A program made the position numbers and the translations under genes. Of a DNA stretch of 64,000 nucleotides, positions 1-12,133 are shown piece after piece. The stretch spans positions 56,061,092 to 56,125,091 of the forward strand of contig OY743182.1 of the NCBI GenBank assembly GCA_963555705.1. The letters run 5' to 3'. Under the pieces are notes generated by a model. That model ran no database searches, had not been told where the DNA came from, and was given only the letters and a program-made list of their open reading frames with translations. Positions within the stretch are counted from its first letter, which is position 1, and each line of letters starts with the position of its first letter. The stretch comes from Ligustrum vulgare. Its lineage: Eukaryota; Streptophyta; Magnoliopsida; Lamiales; Oleaceae.

Positions 1-5
1 ACAGT

Positions 6-18
6 TGGTATCAGAGCC
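6..18 (+). promoter_or_regulatory. Primer binding site, initiator-Met tRNA type (copy A)
   Basis: TGGTATCAGAGCC is the usual plant retrotransposon primer site complementary to the 3' end of initiator Met-tRNA. It lies two bases after the presumed LTR end, the same spacing as in related elements of this window. Confidence 0.9.
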
Positions 19-60
19 AAGAGTTTTAAAAACGATTCTGTAGATTTTTGAAATTTTATT

Positions 61-93
<33 letters not shown>

Positions 94-1630
94 TATTCAC
101 GTGAACAGTAAAACGACGTGCTATTCATGATGAACAGTGAACGAAATCACTATTCATTTAAAAAAAAAAAAATTGAATTTTCACATGTCAAGTATGGTTA
201 TGATTTTGAAAAGTATGATGAAATTTGATGTGCGAATTTCAAGGACAAAATTCATTTTTAGCAAGGGAGTTTGTAATGTCCTGAAAATTTTATGGAATAT
301 AATTAGTTAGTGATATGATGTTTATATTGATGTCTTTGATAAATTTCTAGAAGTTCGGGGACTAAAGGAAAATAAGATTTGACGATAAATTTTTATTTGG
401 GTTAATTAGGCCCAATCTTATGTAAAGATGCGAAATGATTAATAATAATTTTTTTTAAAAATATTTTAACTCATCACTCTACTATGTCACTCTCCACGTA
501 TTGACTCCTCGAACCAGGTATGTTATATGCTTTGCAAGTCATTTACGATTTTATTAAGACATGTTAAGTATGAAATATTCATATGTTATGAATCTTTAAG
601 TGAAATATACATGTTGAGTATGATATGAATTGATAGAAGCCTAAATTTTAATTTATTCATTTTAATGTAGAATCATGAGACATAGAGGATATTGATATGA
701 ATTTTGGTTCATATTAAGCTTAGTAAGATTGACTCAATTAGAAATTAAGTTGGGTTGTAACTTTGGCCCAAAATATATGGAATAATATATTAAACAAACA
801 AAATTGATAATGAATTGTACAATAATTTATCCCTTTATCACTACCTTTGTGTAAAAACAAGGGAAAAACTGTGGATGGTTATTAGTACTTCCTCTTCAAG
901 TTTCAATTTTCGGTTCAATAATTTATCCCTTTATCACTACCTTTGCTTAAAAGCAAGGAAAAACTGTGGATGATTATTGGTACCACTCTTCAAGTTTCAA
1001 TTTTGAAAAAAAAAAAAAAAAAAATATGATTTACGAATGATTTTCAAAATAATCTTTGTCGTCAAGTTTAGAAATGATGAGCCCTAAATGGACTTTGCAT
1101 AATTGATTTTAGACATGGCACTAAATATGAGAAGTCAACAGAAAGGACTAGATAATATTTTCGAATTATTCATCGTTTAGATTAAACGAGAAATAGAAAG
1201 TCAGTTTTATGAAGTTATGATGAGATGTTGAGATTATAAGTGATATGATTTTATTGAGATTTTTATGAGAAGCATTATGAAGTTAGAGATTTAAAGATTT
1301 GGTTATTGGGAATTAAGTAATGGATATTATGTTGAGTAAGTGAATTATGCCTCTATATTGAAGAGAAATTTATTATGAACTTTGGCCTTGTGATTAAATT
1401 TTGGGAATATGATTTATGACTTATAAATATAAGTATGAGTAATCTTTTGAGCCAATTAAGGTATTGAAGGAAGTGATATTGTGATATTGACGACTATGAT
1501 TTGAAATTTCTATGTTGAGGAATTATGAATTGATTTTCTGGAATATTTTTTTATGATATTGAAGTTTGATGAAATTGTGGTCAATTTTTAGATCGTTGTG
1601 ATCAAATGTGGAATTATTTATTATTGTGAG
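19..1630 (+). other. Non-coding leader and internal region of copy A
   Basis: AT-rich sequence with A-runs near 66-92 and 160-172. No open frame of note. A splice-donor-like CCAG|GTATG at 514-521 and a two-copy repeat at 820-1004 are the only structures I see. Segments match the minus strand of the array internal regions. Confidence 0.7.
820..1004 (+). repeat. Two-copy direct repeat, about 90 bp
   Basis: Copies at about 820-911 and 916-1004 share AATAATTTATCCCTTTATCA, then an AAAACTGTGGATG block and a TCAAGTTTCAATTTT end, with a few substitutions and small indels. Confidence 0.85.
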
Positions 1631-1910
1631 TTATGAAGTATGCTTACGGTTTGAATAAGTCCAAATTTCAAAGGAAACTCTGCTTAGAATTTTATCGTTT
1701 GGAATTAAGAGCATAGTATGGTATGCAATCACTAAGAGAATTGAGGTTAGACATGCAAATTCATTTACATCACAAACGAGATTTAGTAGATGATAACAGA
1801 GATATTTATTATTTTCTCGTAAGGAGAACACACAAGAGTCACATTGGAAAGAAATACATGAAACACGCAAAATCAAAAGAAAGCAACATGGGAAATTCCT
1901 CAAATTGAGA

Positions 1911-2115
1911 GATGTGTTTCCGGAGTAGCCATATCCTACCACCTCTGACCTTTTGAGGAAATAAAGAAACCTTCAAAAAGGTGTGTTTCGAGAGTAAGAA
2001 TACTCCGTAATCTACCACCTGGAACCTTTGAGGTACACACAAGATTTAAACATTAAGGAAAATCCTAGGAAATTAGAGGGGTGTCTCGAGAATAAGAATA
2101 CTCCGTACTCTACCC
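1911..2115 (+). repeat. Three degenerate copies of a roughly 70-100 bp motif
   Basis: Each copy begins near GTGT(T/C)TC and carries GAATACTCCGTA or a variant followed by CTACCACC or CTACCCCC, at about 1911, 1981 and 2080. They sit immediately beside the captured LOG fragment and are not obvious in the array internal regions. Confidence 0.6.
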
Positions 2116-2131
2116 CCACCTATTCTAAGAT

Positions 2132-2512
2132 TCATAAAGTTAAGTTTACATTAACCGGACTCCATTTTCGCTTGATTCCCCTTCCTTGCGACCAATCTAT
2201 CTTAACCCCTGCTGGATCTTGTATTGAGATATATGACTGCAGCTTATCCAGTAGTTCATCAATAGTAGGAGCAGAAATAAGGAGCCTTCTGGAAAATGGA
2301 GAGATGAATCCCTGTTCCACAGCATAATCAAGAAAGGTTAACAAACCATCAAAGAAATTGTTAACATTCAGAAGCCCAATAGGCTTAGTATGGAGACCTA
2401 GTTGAGCCCACGAGGTAATGTTAAAGATTTCTTCTAAGGTACCAAAACCTCCGGGCAGGGCTATAAAGCCATCAGCAACCTCAATCTTTCGAGTCTTATT
2501 CGATAAATTTTC
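2132..2512 (-). pseudogene. Captured 3' fragment of a LOG-family gene (cytokinin riboside 5'-monophosphate phosphoribohydrolase)
   Basis: LOG enzymes release active cytokinin bases from cytokinin nucleotides. Read on the minus strand, 2512 down to about 2132 is one open frame. It starts after an AG acceptor (CTGAG at 2513-2517) with residues ENLSNKTRKIEVADGF, then has the family's nucleotide-binding motif PGGFGTLEE, then TSWAQLGLHTKPIGLLN and, toward the C-terminus, AVEQGFISP and SAPTIDELLDKL. This is the C-terminal half of a LOG protein (about 200 residues in the family). The N-terminal exons are not recognisable; the frame hits TGA just upstream of the acceptor. It lies antisense inside the internal region of copy A and is missing from the array elements, so capture (transduplication) is inferred. 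No start codon or promoter is apparent. Confidence 0.85.
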
Positions 2513-2639
2513 CTCAGATCATTCATTGGAAGACTGGAATAATACTTGCGAATGTTTGTAAGAATGATATCCATGTTTTTGATGGATCTAACCTCTTCCC
2601 AGCATGAACTATTTAAAAGCATTAAGGATCGGAGGGAAT

Positions 2640-3468
2640 CCGCGTGATATTGATTCCAGCAAGAAAGCGCGGAATAGAATAATGGAAAAGAGGGAACAAG
2701 GGTTTATGCGCCGTTTACTTTCTTGATAAAAGGAAGATTTGATGATGACGGGATTTGAGATATGGAATATTTTCTTGGATTTTTGGGTACTGATATTTTG
2801 ATATAATAATCAAGGTATAGAAATAATACGGGGATACGTGAAAGTGAAATAAGGACTGTATTGAATCAGGATTAATAAGTTTGTGCAAGTGAAAGGAATA
2901 CCTTACGGGAAATGTTATGATATTTGAGTTAAGAATTTTAATTATTTGGGAGATATTTGTTTATTGAATTTTGCAGAAATCTTGGGTTACAAATATTGGA
3001 AAGATAAACTGATGATTATGTTGATATGTGAATAACATGTTTGGGTATATTACATAGAGAATATTCAGGTAATCGTTTTAATTATTTTGGGATATTTGGT
3101 GATAAGAAGAAATGACAAATTATTATGGTATGATATGTTAGTAAAGATTTATTGAAATTTTAGAGATATTAATACGAATATTTGAGGTTACATGATACGA
3201 TGATAAGTGACAGGTTACATGAGTACTACAAGATATGATGAAATATCACATACGATTGGGAATTTTCCTTTTGAGTCAGAATTTATGAGTAGACACATAT
3301 GTCTATTATTGATAGAAAAGTCCATGTTTTTAAGAAAAACAAAGATATGCATTTAGTCAAAGTCCAGTGGGTTAAATATAGTAGCAATGATACTACCTAA
3401 GAGAAGAAGAGAAGAGATTCTGATTAAGTGTTCAGAAATCATAAGATCAAGTAAGTTTAATTTCGAGG
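2640..3468 (+). other. 3' internal region of copy A, non-coding
   Basis: Matches, in reverse complement, the array internal sequence around 9050-10160 (for example GTACTGATATTTTG followed by TATAATAATCAAGGTATAG). No open frame is supported. It marks one edge of the segment replaced by the LOG capture. Confidence 0.7.
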
Positions 3469-3469
3469 A

Positions 3470-3494
3470 CGAAATTATTTTAAGGGGGTAAGTT
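3470..3494 (+). promoter_or_regulatory. Polypurine-tract region before the 3' LTR (copy A)
   Basis: TTTTAAGGGGGTAAGTT directly precedes the LTR start TGTAGC. The same arrangement, TTTTAAAGAGGTAAGAT then TGTAGCG, occurs on the minus strand beside each array LTR. It is the expected plus-strand priming site for reverse transcription. Confidence 0.8.
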
Positions 3495-3769
3495 TGTAGC
3501 AACCAAGAATTTTTACGCGATTAATAATTATTTTAATAGAAAATCGTGTCGCTACTATTTCACCCATTTTTATTAAGTTAACGCAGCGACGTATTCGTAT
3601 AGCCAAGTCAAGAAATAATCGAGATCGTTCGATTTTAAATTAAATTCCGAATTTCTAAAAATATCTCCATTTTCTTGATTTAAAGTATATTAAGTCCAAA
3701 TACTTAATTCAATGTTATCCCAATATTTATTTATACAAAAATTACTTTTATTATTTAAATTAAGAAAAT

Positions 3770-3990
3770 ATATGCAAGCATGAGAGGTTCCATTATATGT
3801 AATCATGAAGAGCATAATATTTGTATAAAAAATGGAAAAGTATATGAATGATTTATATACTCCATTATATATAATCATGAAGAGCATAATATTTGTATAA
3901 ATATGGAAAAATATATGAATGATTGATAGACTCCATTATATATAATCATGAAGAGCATATTATTTGTATAAATATGGAAAAGTATATGAA
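3770..3990 (+). repeat. Tandem repeat, about 70-bp unit, three copies
   Basis: Units contain CCATTATATATAATCATGAA, GAGCATAATATTTGTATAAA and a TATGAATGAT segment. Copies start near 3789, 3862 and 3931, with small length differences. Confidence 0.9.
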
Positions 3991-4216
3991 TGGTGCTTTA
4001 CTTTAAGAAAAGGATGTGTTAAAATTAATAGAATTGAATGATTATGTTTACAATATGCCAACTTTATACATCTATTTAAACCCATCTCTTTTACACACAA
4101 CTCTACACATATACACTTATTTCCAACCTCTTGACAAAATCCACAAGTAAGAGAAATTCAAGGTGGTCAAGAAAGTTTTGGTCCATTTACTACTACACTT
4201 CATTTTAATCTTTTAA

Positions 4217-5225
4217 AATGTAAGTATATCTTATGTTTTTATGAAAATTAAGTATGTTGTTATGAAATGTAAGTATATCTTATGTTTTTATGAAAATTAA
4301 GTACGTTGTTATGAAATGTAAGTATATCTTATGTTTTTATGAAAATTAAGTATGTTGTTATGAAATGTAAGTATATCTTATGTTTTTATGAAAATTAAGT
4401 ATGTTGTTATGAAATGTAAGTATATCTTATGTTTTTATGAAAAGTAAGTATGTTTTTATGACAAGTAAGTATATCTTATGTTTTTATGAAAAGTAAGTAT
4501 GTTTTTATGAAAGGTAAATACACCTTATGTTTTTATGAAAAGTAAGTATGTTTTTATGACAAGTAAGTATATCTTATATTTTTATGAAAAGTAAGTATGT
4601 TTTTATGAAAGGTAAATACACCTTATGTTTTTATGAAAAGTAAGTATGTTTTTATGACAAGTAAGTATATCTTATGTTTTTATGAAAATTAAGTATGTTG
4701 TTATGAAATGTAAGTATATCTTATGTTTTTATGAAAATTAAGTATGTTGTTATGAAATGTAAGTATATCTTATGTTTTTATGAAAATTAAGTATGTTGTT
4801 ATGAAATGTAAGTATATCTTATGTTTTTATGAAAATTAAGTATGTTGTTATGAAATGTAAGTATATCTTATGTTTTTATGAAAATTAAGTATGTTGTTAT
4901 GAAATGTAAGTATATCTTATGTTTTTATGAAAATTAAGTATGTTGTTATGAAATGTAAGTATATCTTATGTTTTTATGAAAATTAAGTATGTTGTTATGA
5001 AATGTAAGTGTATCTTATGTTTTTATGAAAATTAAGTATGTTGTTATGAAATGTAAGTATATCTTATGTTTTTATGAAAATTAAGTATGTTTTTATGAAA
5101 GGTAAATACACCTTATGTTTTTAAGAAAAGTAAGTATGTTTTTATGAAAAGTAAAATACATTATGTTTTTAAGAAAAGTAAGTATGTTTTTATGAAAAGT
5201 AAATATACCTTATGTTTTTACGAAA
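4217..5225 (+). repeat. AT-rich minisatellite inside the LTR, mainly 49-bp units (about 20 copies)
   Basis: The unit has two related halves: AAGTATATCTTATGTTTTTA plus TGAAAATT (28 bp), and AAGTATGTTGTTATGAAATG plus T (21 bp). Uniform 49-bp units at 4217-4440 and 4680-5080 flank variant units containing AAGGTAAATACACC. The array LTRs hold a few reverse-complement copies (for example 6800-6860). Confidence 0.95.
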
Positions 5226-5736
5226 ATGTTTGGATCATTGCTATGAAATCAATCTCACAAGATTGCTATGGGTCCCATATGATATGTTTATGATTATGCT
5301 AAGGGGACCGGAGTTTAGTAGCGCTACACATAAGAATTCTTGTCATCTAAGTTCGGTAAAATTCTTGTGTCTCTCTATGTTTATGAGGATTTCGATCCTA
5401 TCCTATGTTATGATGAAAATGACCATATGCTTTCAAAAGAAAATTATGCTTGGTATACTTACTGGGATTTTATAAATCTCACTCCACGATATTTACCATT
5501 TTCAGATAATTGAAGGTTCGAGGCGGTCAACATGGAAGTGGCAAAAGTGGTTAAGATTGATGAGATAATTATGTTGAACTTTATGTAAGAAAATTATGTT
5601 CTATTTTTATTCACAAATTAAATTATGGGATTCTAATTATTCTTTTGAATAATTTTACATTACTATTTAAGTCTCGATAATATGATATGAGTCACTTTTA
5701 GTGGCACTCGAATGGTCGAGAATTCGGGTCGTCACA

Positions 5737-5790
5737 CATTCATTCCACCGCAAAGCGGCTCATTACATTCGGGTACGCCGGTCCCCCGCG
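5737..5790 (-). mobile_element. Left remnant of the LTR-like host sequence (LTR X)
   Basis: A 54-bp stretch between copy A and the tandem array. Removing the array joins it at CCGCG to the sequence at 21694, so both sides belong to one older element. Its true left end is lost or outside the window. Confidence 0.6.
5786..5790. repeat. Target site duplication, left copy (CCGCG)
   Basis: Five bases before the first array LTR, identical to 21689-21693 directly after the last array LTR. This shows the outer ends derive from one integration. Confidence 0.95.
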
Positions 5791-8700
5791 TGTAGCGCCC
5801 CGAGTTCCGTATACTCGATTCACTACGTCATTTTCTGTCTAAATTTTTCGAATAATATTTTTGCGGAAGAAATAATTGAAATTCATTTTTGGCAACACTA
5901 AATAAACTGTAATGGCCGATAAAATTGAAACATTTATGAAACGATTTGAAATAGTAAATCGAACCATTAATTTTGTAAAGAAATTGACAATGTCATAATT
6001 TCTCAAATAAATGAACTTCTCTAAATTATTCGATTGTTTGGAAAAATACGGAAATCATTAACGTCAAACTTTCAACCGTTTAACGATTATTGCCACCATC
6101 ATTCATCGCTCGCCACCGTCTCCGAAATCTGCAAAACTGTTAAAAAGTAGGGTGAGTATTTCATGGGGGAAATACTCAGTAGACTCATCGCAAATTAATT
6201 TAATTTATAAGATGATTAAACACATAAATCCCGGCTCTTTATAAAACGAGCATTGATAGAGCTTCTTTATAAAACGGCTCTTGATAAAACTCATATTGTG
6301 CATTACAGCACGGGACATATTTTGCAAATCATAGGCTCTTTGAAATTAGCTCTTTGAAAACAGCTCTTTGAAAACCATATACTTATAAAAACATTTTAAT
6401 TATGCCAAGCATAATTTCTTTTGAAAGCATAACATAAGATAGGATTGAAATCCTCATAAACATAGGGAGACACAAGAACTTTACCGAACTTAGGTGGCAA
6501 GAATTCTTATGCAGTAAAATCATAATAACAGTAAGTATACCAAAACATAATTCTTGAAATTCATAGGGATCATTTCCATCATAACATAAGATAGGATCGA
6601 AATACTCATAAACATATGAGACAGGAATTTTACCGAACTTAGGTGGTAAATCCTCATAAACATATGGAAACATAGGAATTTTACCGAACTTCGTGGCAAA
6701 TCCTCATAAACTTATGGAGACACAAGAATTTTACCGAACTTCGTGGCAAGAATTCTTATGTGCATAGCAATGATCCAAAACATATAAAACATTATCGTAA
6801 AAACATAGGATATACTTACTTTTCATAAAAACATAAGGTATATTTACCTTTCATAAAACATACTTAATTTTCTTGAAAATTGACTTTCACAAGTCACATG
6901 ACATTTATATGAAATCATAATTTAAATCAATTAATAAGTGCGAGTCTACCTCAAATCCGACGAGTGCAAAGTTGAGCGGGAATGACTTCAATTCCTTTAA
7001 ATTCTCCGTACGCTTCGTCTTAGCCAATAAGTCACTTTAGTCTATCGAATATATAGTTCAAAATGATAAATTATAATTTGAGGACTAAAATTGATGTTTT
7101 GAAAGTTGAGGGACTAAAATGAATCCTTTGAAAGTTGAGGGATTAAAATGAATACTTTTGATAGTTGAGGGACTAAAATGTAAATCTTTTAAAACTTGGG
7201 CTTAAAAGTAAATCAGCAGGTACTGAAATAAAAGAGTTTAAAGTTAAAGGGCTGAAGTAAATCATTTTAAAACTTAAGGGCTGAAATTGATGATTTGAAA
7301 CCAAAAGGGACTGAATTGAATAACTTTTCAAACTTGGGGCTAATTTGCAAATTCTAAAAATTGAATATATTATCTTTTATCTTTCACTTTCCCATTATCA
7401 CAGAGAGAGAGGATACGAGAGATAGAGAGAAGAGAATGGCGATCGGGAAACAAAGAAGAAATCCGGCAGGTGGTTTCGCCGGTGAAACACCGGCAGCAAG
7501 GTGGCGGTGAGTGGCGACACAGATGGTGATTCAAAATTGGGATCTGGGCGTGAGTTTTAGGTGTAAAACCGTGTGAAACCGAAGCTAGGGTTCGCGGTTT
7601 AGGTCGTGATTTTCCGGCGAAGAGGTGGTCTGAGGTGAGTTAAGTAACTGAGTTCACTTATTTCTTGTTTTGATTTTGAGTTTGGGACTGGGCAGTGGAG
7701 GCGATGGGGTTGTGCGGACTTAGTGTTAGGCAGTAGCGGTGATGATTTGATTTGGTGGAAGGCAGTTTGGAGCTGGTGGTTGGACTGATGATTGCCGGTT
7801 TTGGTTGTGATCTGTGTGTGGCTGAATTTAGTGACAGGGAGTGAAAATGGATGAAGCTGAAGTGATTGCCTGAAATGAAGTTGGGTGGATGCTAAACTGA
7901 AATTGTACAGGGGTGGTTTGGGATTCGGCAGTGGTGGTATTTGCAGCGTAAGTGATTGATGAGGTGGTGGGGCTGACCGGTATTGATGGAAAAGTTGTGA
8001 ATTGCAGAGGATGGTGATTGAATTGGAAATGGCAGAGGCAGTGTTGGTTCTTGGTTTCAAATTGGTTTCAGATTGATGTCTATTATTGGTATTGAATTGG
8101 GAAAAAGGGATTGAAAGCAGATCATTGTGGTGATTGTGTAGACAGTGGTTGCAGTGGATTGGTTGAAGTGATGATGATGAAGATGAAGATGAGGAAAGGA
8201 GGTGGTAACGGTGGTCTGGCTATGAGTTGCAGGCAGTGTACTGGAATTGGCTATGACTGATGATGATGATTGACAGTGTTGTGTAGATAATGAACGAAAG
8301 TGGTGAGGATATAATGATTCAGTTGGTTATAAAATAGAGGATTGTAGTGGAGATGAGTTGGAATAAAGTGGAAAAATTGGTGTGTGAATCATTATGTCTT
8401 TGAGACATAATTATGATGAAACTTGTGGAGAGAATAGAAAGAAACTTGAGGTTGGCCGAATTCTTGATGGAAATGGTGATAAAGATATGATAATTGATTA
8501 GGTATTATAGAATAGGTTAGTGGAAAATTAGATGGAATATGAAATGAACAATTGTGTAAGATTCTTTATAAAATGATGATGTTTTGGTGTAAAGAAGAAA
8601 ACATGGATGAAATTAGGTTTAGGATAATTAACTAAAAATTTGACTACTTTGATTTGAAAATGTATTTAAAACTGATATATTTTGGACTGAAAAATACATT

Positions 8701-9002
8701 TGAGAATAAACAAATTTTGAAATAAAATTGAAATACGTATTTGGACTTGAAATAATTTGAATAAGGATCATTGGGATATTTTAATAAATTTGGAATTCAA
8801 AATGATTTTGAAAATAATACTTTGAATAAATAATTAAAATAACATAATTTTAGAAATTCGGATTTTAATTTAAAATCGAACAAATTCGATATTTCTTGAC
8901 TTGGCTAGACGAATCCGTCGCGGCATTAATTTCAAAACAATAGCGACACAATTTTCTAAATATTAAAATAATTATTAATTGCGTAAAATTTTGGTCGCTA
9001 CA
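5791..9002 (-). repeat. Array LTR 1 (3' LTR in element orientation)
   Basis: TGTAGCGCCCCGAG...TTGGTCGCTACA. Contains weak tandem blocks with TTTTACCGAACTT (6480-6760), GGACTAAAATGAAT-type repeats (7080-7340), a GA-rich block (7402-7436) and the hairpin GCCGGTGAAACACCGGC near 7478. Differs from LTR 2 at six sites seen by eye, all in its left half (last one at 7356). Confidence 0.95.
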
Positions 9003-12000
9003 ATCTTACCTCTTTAAAATAATTTCGTCCTCGAAATTAAACTTACTTGATCTTATGATTTTTGAATACTTAATCAGAATCTCTTCTTCTTTCTCTTATG
9101 TAGCATCATCGCTACCATATTTAACCTAACCATATTTAACCCACTGGACTTTGACTAAATGCATCACTTTGTTTTCTCAAGAACATGGACTTTTCTATAG
9201 ACATATGTGTCTACTCAAAAATTCTTCTGAATCATAAGTGACTGAAAGTTCACTATTCTTTGAATTCCATTATTATGAACCAAAAACAACATAACTTATT
9301 CATAGATGATCAACTTATTTCATAATCTCAATACATTATCACCTTCAATTATCATCATCATATCATTCCTTACAATTTTCTATTATACCTTTATATTCAA
9401 CTAACCTTACGTTCATCATCATTATCTCACATAATCCCAAACAACATCATGTCTCTTTACTAATTTCTGTAATTCCAAAAAAAAAATCTCTTCAAGTTTC
9501 CATAAATCTTTACTGATATATCAAACCATAATAATTTGTCATCTCTAAACTTCTTATCATCGAATATTCCCAAAATAATCAAAACAATTCCCAATCGTAT
9601 GTAAAAATTTCATCATATCTTGTAGTATTCATGTAACATGTCACTTATCATCGTATCATGTGACCTCAGATATTCGTATATATCTCTAAAATTTCAACAA
9701 ATCTTTACTGACATATCATATCATAATAATTTTTCCTTTCTTCTTATCATCGAATATTCCAAAAATAATCAAAGAATTACCTGAATATTCTCTCTACGTA
9801 ATATACCCAAACATATCAACATAATATCATCAACTTTTCTTTCCAATATTTGTAACCCAAAATTCAGTAAACAAATATCTTCCAAATAACTAAGATTCTT
9901 TACTTAAATGTCACCACATATCCTGCAAAGTATTTCTTTCACTTATACATACTTATGAATTCTGATTCAATACGGTCCTTATTTCTCTTTCACGTATTCC
10001 CGTATCATCTCACTATACCTTGATTATTATACCAAAATATCAGTACCAAAATCCAATAAAATATTACATATCTCCAATCTTATCATCAAATTTTCTTTTG
10101 TCGAGAAAAATGACAGCGCATTAACTCTTGTTCCCACTTTTCATTTTTTCTATTCCATACTTTAAATCATACATCAAGTACTCGGTATCAAATACTCATT
10201 CTAGCTGAGAGCTAAGATACTAACTTAAAACAGCATCACAAGGATCAGATATGTTATTCTCAAACTTAAGAAACTTCACTAATTTCCCAAATCTGAAATT
10301 CAAAATTAAAATTTTCTATTCTCCCAAACTTCAATTCATATCACACTTTATGAACAATACTCTGATTAATCTTATCACCATTAAATAAGACTTCTGTAAA
10401 TCATATAGGATTCCTCATCAAATTTGCTTAACCCAAAGATACAATCCCATAATTTAAAATCACACAACTGATCATCTCAGATTTTCCATTATTGTAGCCA
10501 AAATATTTACTCACTTCAAAAGTACAACCAATAATAATTAATCGAAACTGCATCACTAAATCTTTAAATAAACCCATATATTATGACTAAAAATGAAAAT
10601 TCTCAATCGTAGATAATATTTCACCATAATGCAATAAACCATCAAAATAAGATCATCGAACTCAATATTCACACGATTCTTCCCTGGATAACCATAACAT
10701 TCTTTAACCGTCTAGTCGTCATATCTATCACGTACCTTATACGTCAATCTGATCACTAATATTATATATCAATTTCTCAGACTAAAAAAAAATCTTGGAT
10801 TCTACCGTGATCCCTCTTCTGAACACCATTCCAAAATAAGTCATCACTGTAAAATCTTATCCCTATTTTCCTCAAAATTCATATCCTTATAATACTCTCC
10901 AATACAAGTGATCATTCCTTACAAGTGATAAATCCATTCCCAAGAATAATTAAGATTCTTCCCAATAATGCCATTATACTTGTCTTCACTCGTCTTTCAA
11001 AATATAACTTATCATTTACTCAATCTTGCTTATGAACTTGCAATTCTAAACTCAATTCTCTTAGTGATTGCATACCATATTATGTTCTTATTTCCAAACG
11101 ATAAAATTCTGGACAGAGTCTCCCTTGTAATTTGGACTTATCCCAAACCATAAGCATACTTCATAACTCACAATAATAAATAACTCCACATTTGATCACA
11201 ACGATCTAAAAATATTGAAAATGATTCCAACACTTCAATATCATCAAAAATATCCCATAATTCAATTCATAATTCCTCAACATAACAATTTCAAATTATA
11301 TTTTTCAATATCACAATATCACTTCCTTCCATACCTTAATGGCTCAAAAGATTACTCATACTTATAAATATATGCCATAAATCATATTCCCAAAATTTAT
11401 TCACAAAGCCAAACTTCATAATAAATTTCTCTTCAACATAGAGGCATAATTCATTTACTCAACAATATCCATTACTTAAAATACCAAAAACTAAGAACCA
11501 AATCTTTAAATCTCTAACTCATAATGCTTCTCATAAAAGTCTCAATAAAATCATATCACTTATAATCTTAACATCTTATCACAACTTCATAACTGGCTTG
11601 CTATTTCTCGTTTAATCTAAACGATAGATAATCTGAACATATAATCAAATCCTTTCCATTGACTTCTCATACTTAGTGCCATGTCTAAAATCAATTATGC
11701 AAAGTCCATCTAGGGTTCATCATTTCTAACTCGAGGACAAAAATTATTTAAAAATCATTCTTAAATCATATTATTCCCATTATGCTCAACACTCGTTTTC
11801 TTTCTGAAAAATTTCTCATAATCATGCATTAAAACATATAAGTTATGACAAAGCATAACAACATCATAATTTCTGAAGAAATACATTCTCATTTCTCATA
11901 AATCATAAGTATCCGAAATACTCTTCATTTTTTCTCATAAATCAATAAAATGAGTATTCGAAATACTGAAATAACTTTAAACATCATAAACTTCTTTACC

Positions 12001-12133
12001 TCGGAGTTGGTGGAACGAATGATGGCAGTGGCAATCTTCATCAATAAAATTTTATAATGGAAAATATTTCTTGAAAATTCTTTTTGAAAATTTTTCCAGT
12101 CTACAGAAACGCAGACTAGCTCTGATACCAACT
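9003..12133 (-). other. Array internal region 1, non-coding
   Basis: Starts on the plus strand with the complement of the purine tract and ends at the primer site. Full of stops in all frames; the small frame at 10968-11153 also has a relative in copy A (1631-1800), but it has no domain I recognise. Position 11350 is G here and T in internal region 2. Confidence 0.9.
12119..12130 (-). promoter_or_regulatory. Primer binding site (Met-tRNA type), internal region 1
   Basis: The minus strand reads TGGTATCAGAGC, three bases inside LTR 2. The same site recurs at 18462-18473 for the second unit. Confidence 0.9.

Larger units (their letters stand above)
1..5736 (+). mobile_element. LARD-like LTR retrotransposon, copy A (5' LTR outside window)
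   Basis: Positions 1-3 (ACA) look like the last bases of the 5' LTR, followed by a Met-tRNA primer site, a 3.5-kb internal region without gag or pol, a purine tract and a 2.24-kb 3' LTR ending GTCACA. The leader, the purine-tract region and parts of the internal region match the minus strand of the 5791-21688 array at reduced identity, so both belong to one superfamily of coding-poor large retrotransposon derivatives. It would depend on proteins from an autonomous partner. The internal region differs from the array by carrying a LOG gene fragment. The expected right target-duplication copy is CATTC (5737-5741), but the left copy lies outside the window. Confidence 0.85.
3495..5736 (+). repeat. 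3' LTR of copy A
   Basis: Begins TGTAGCAACC and ends GGGTCGTCACA (TG...CA termini), 2242 bp. About half is tandemly repeated DNA (3770-3990 and 4217-5225). Parts are recognisably homologous to the array LTR on the other strand, including the block with ATCCTATCCTATGTTATGAT. The sister LTR is outside the window, so age cannot be estimated. Confidence 0.8.

Noticed and set aside
4217..5225. CRISPR array
   Set aside because: The 49-bp units are adjacent repeats with no unique spacers, and the DNA is plant.
3690..5475. Frames across the tandem repeats of copy A
   Set aside because: They follow the repeat units and have no coding pattern.
6383..6673. 96-codon minus-strand frame repeated three times
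   Set aside because: Translates short tandem repeats (FPYVYEDLPPKFGKI-like) within the LTR; identical because the LTRs are recent copies.
7599..8060. 153-codon minus-strand frame repeated in all three array LTRs (also 13942-14403 and 20285-20746)
   Set aside because: Rich in S, T, P, Q and H from GGTGG/TGATG-type repeats, inside an LTR, with no domain. Its conservation only reflects near-identical LTR copies.
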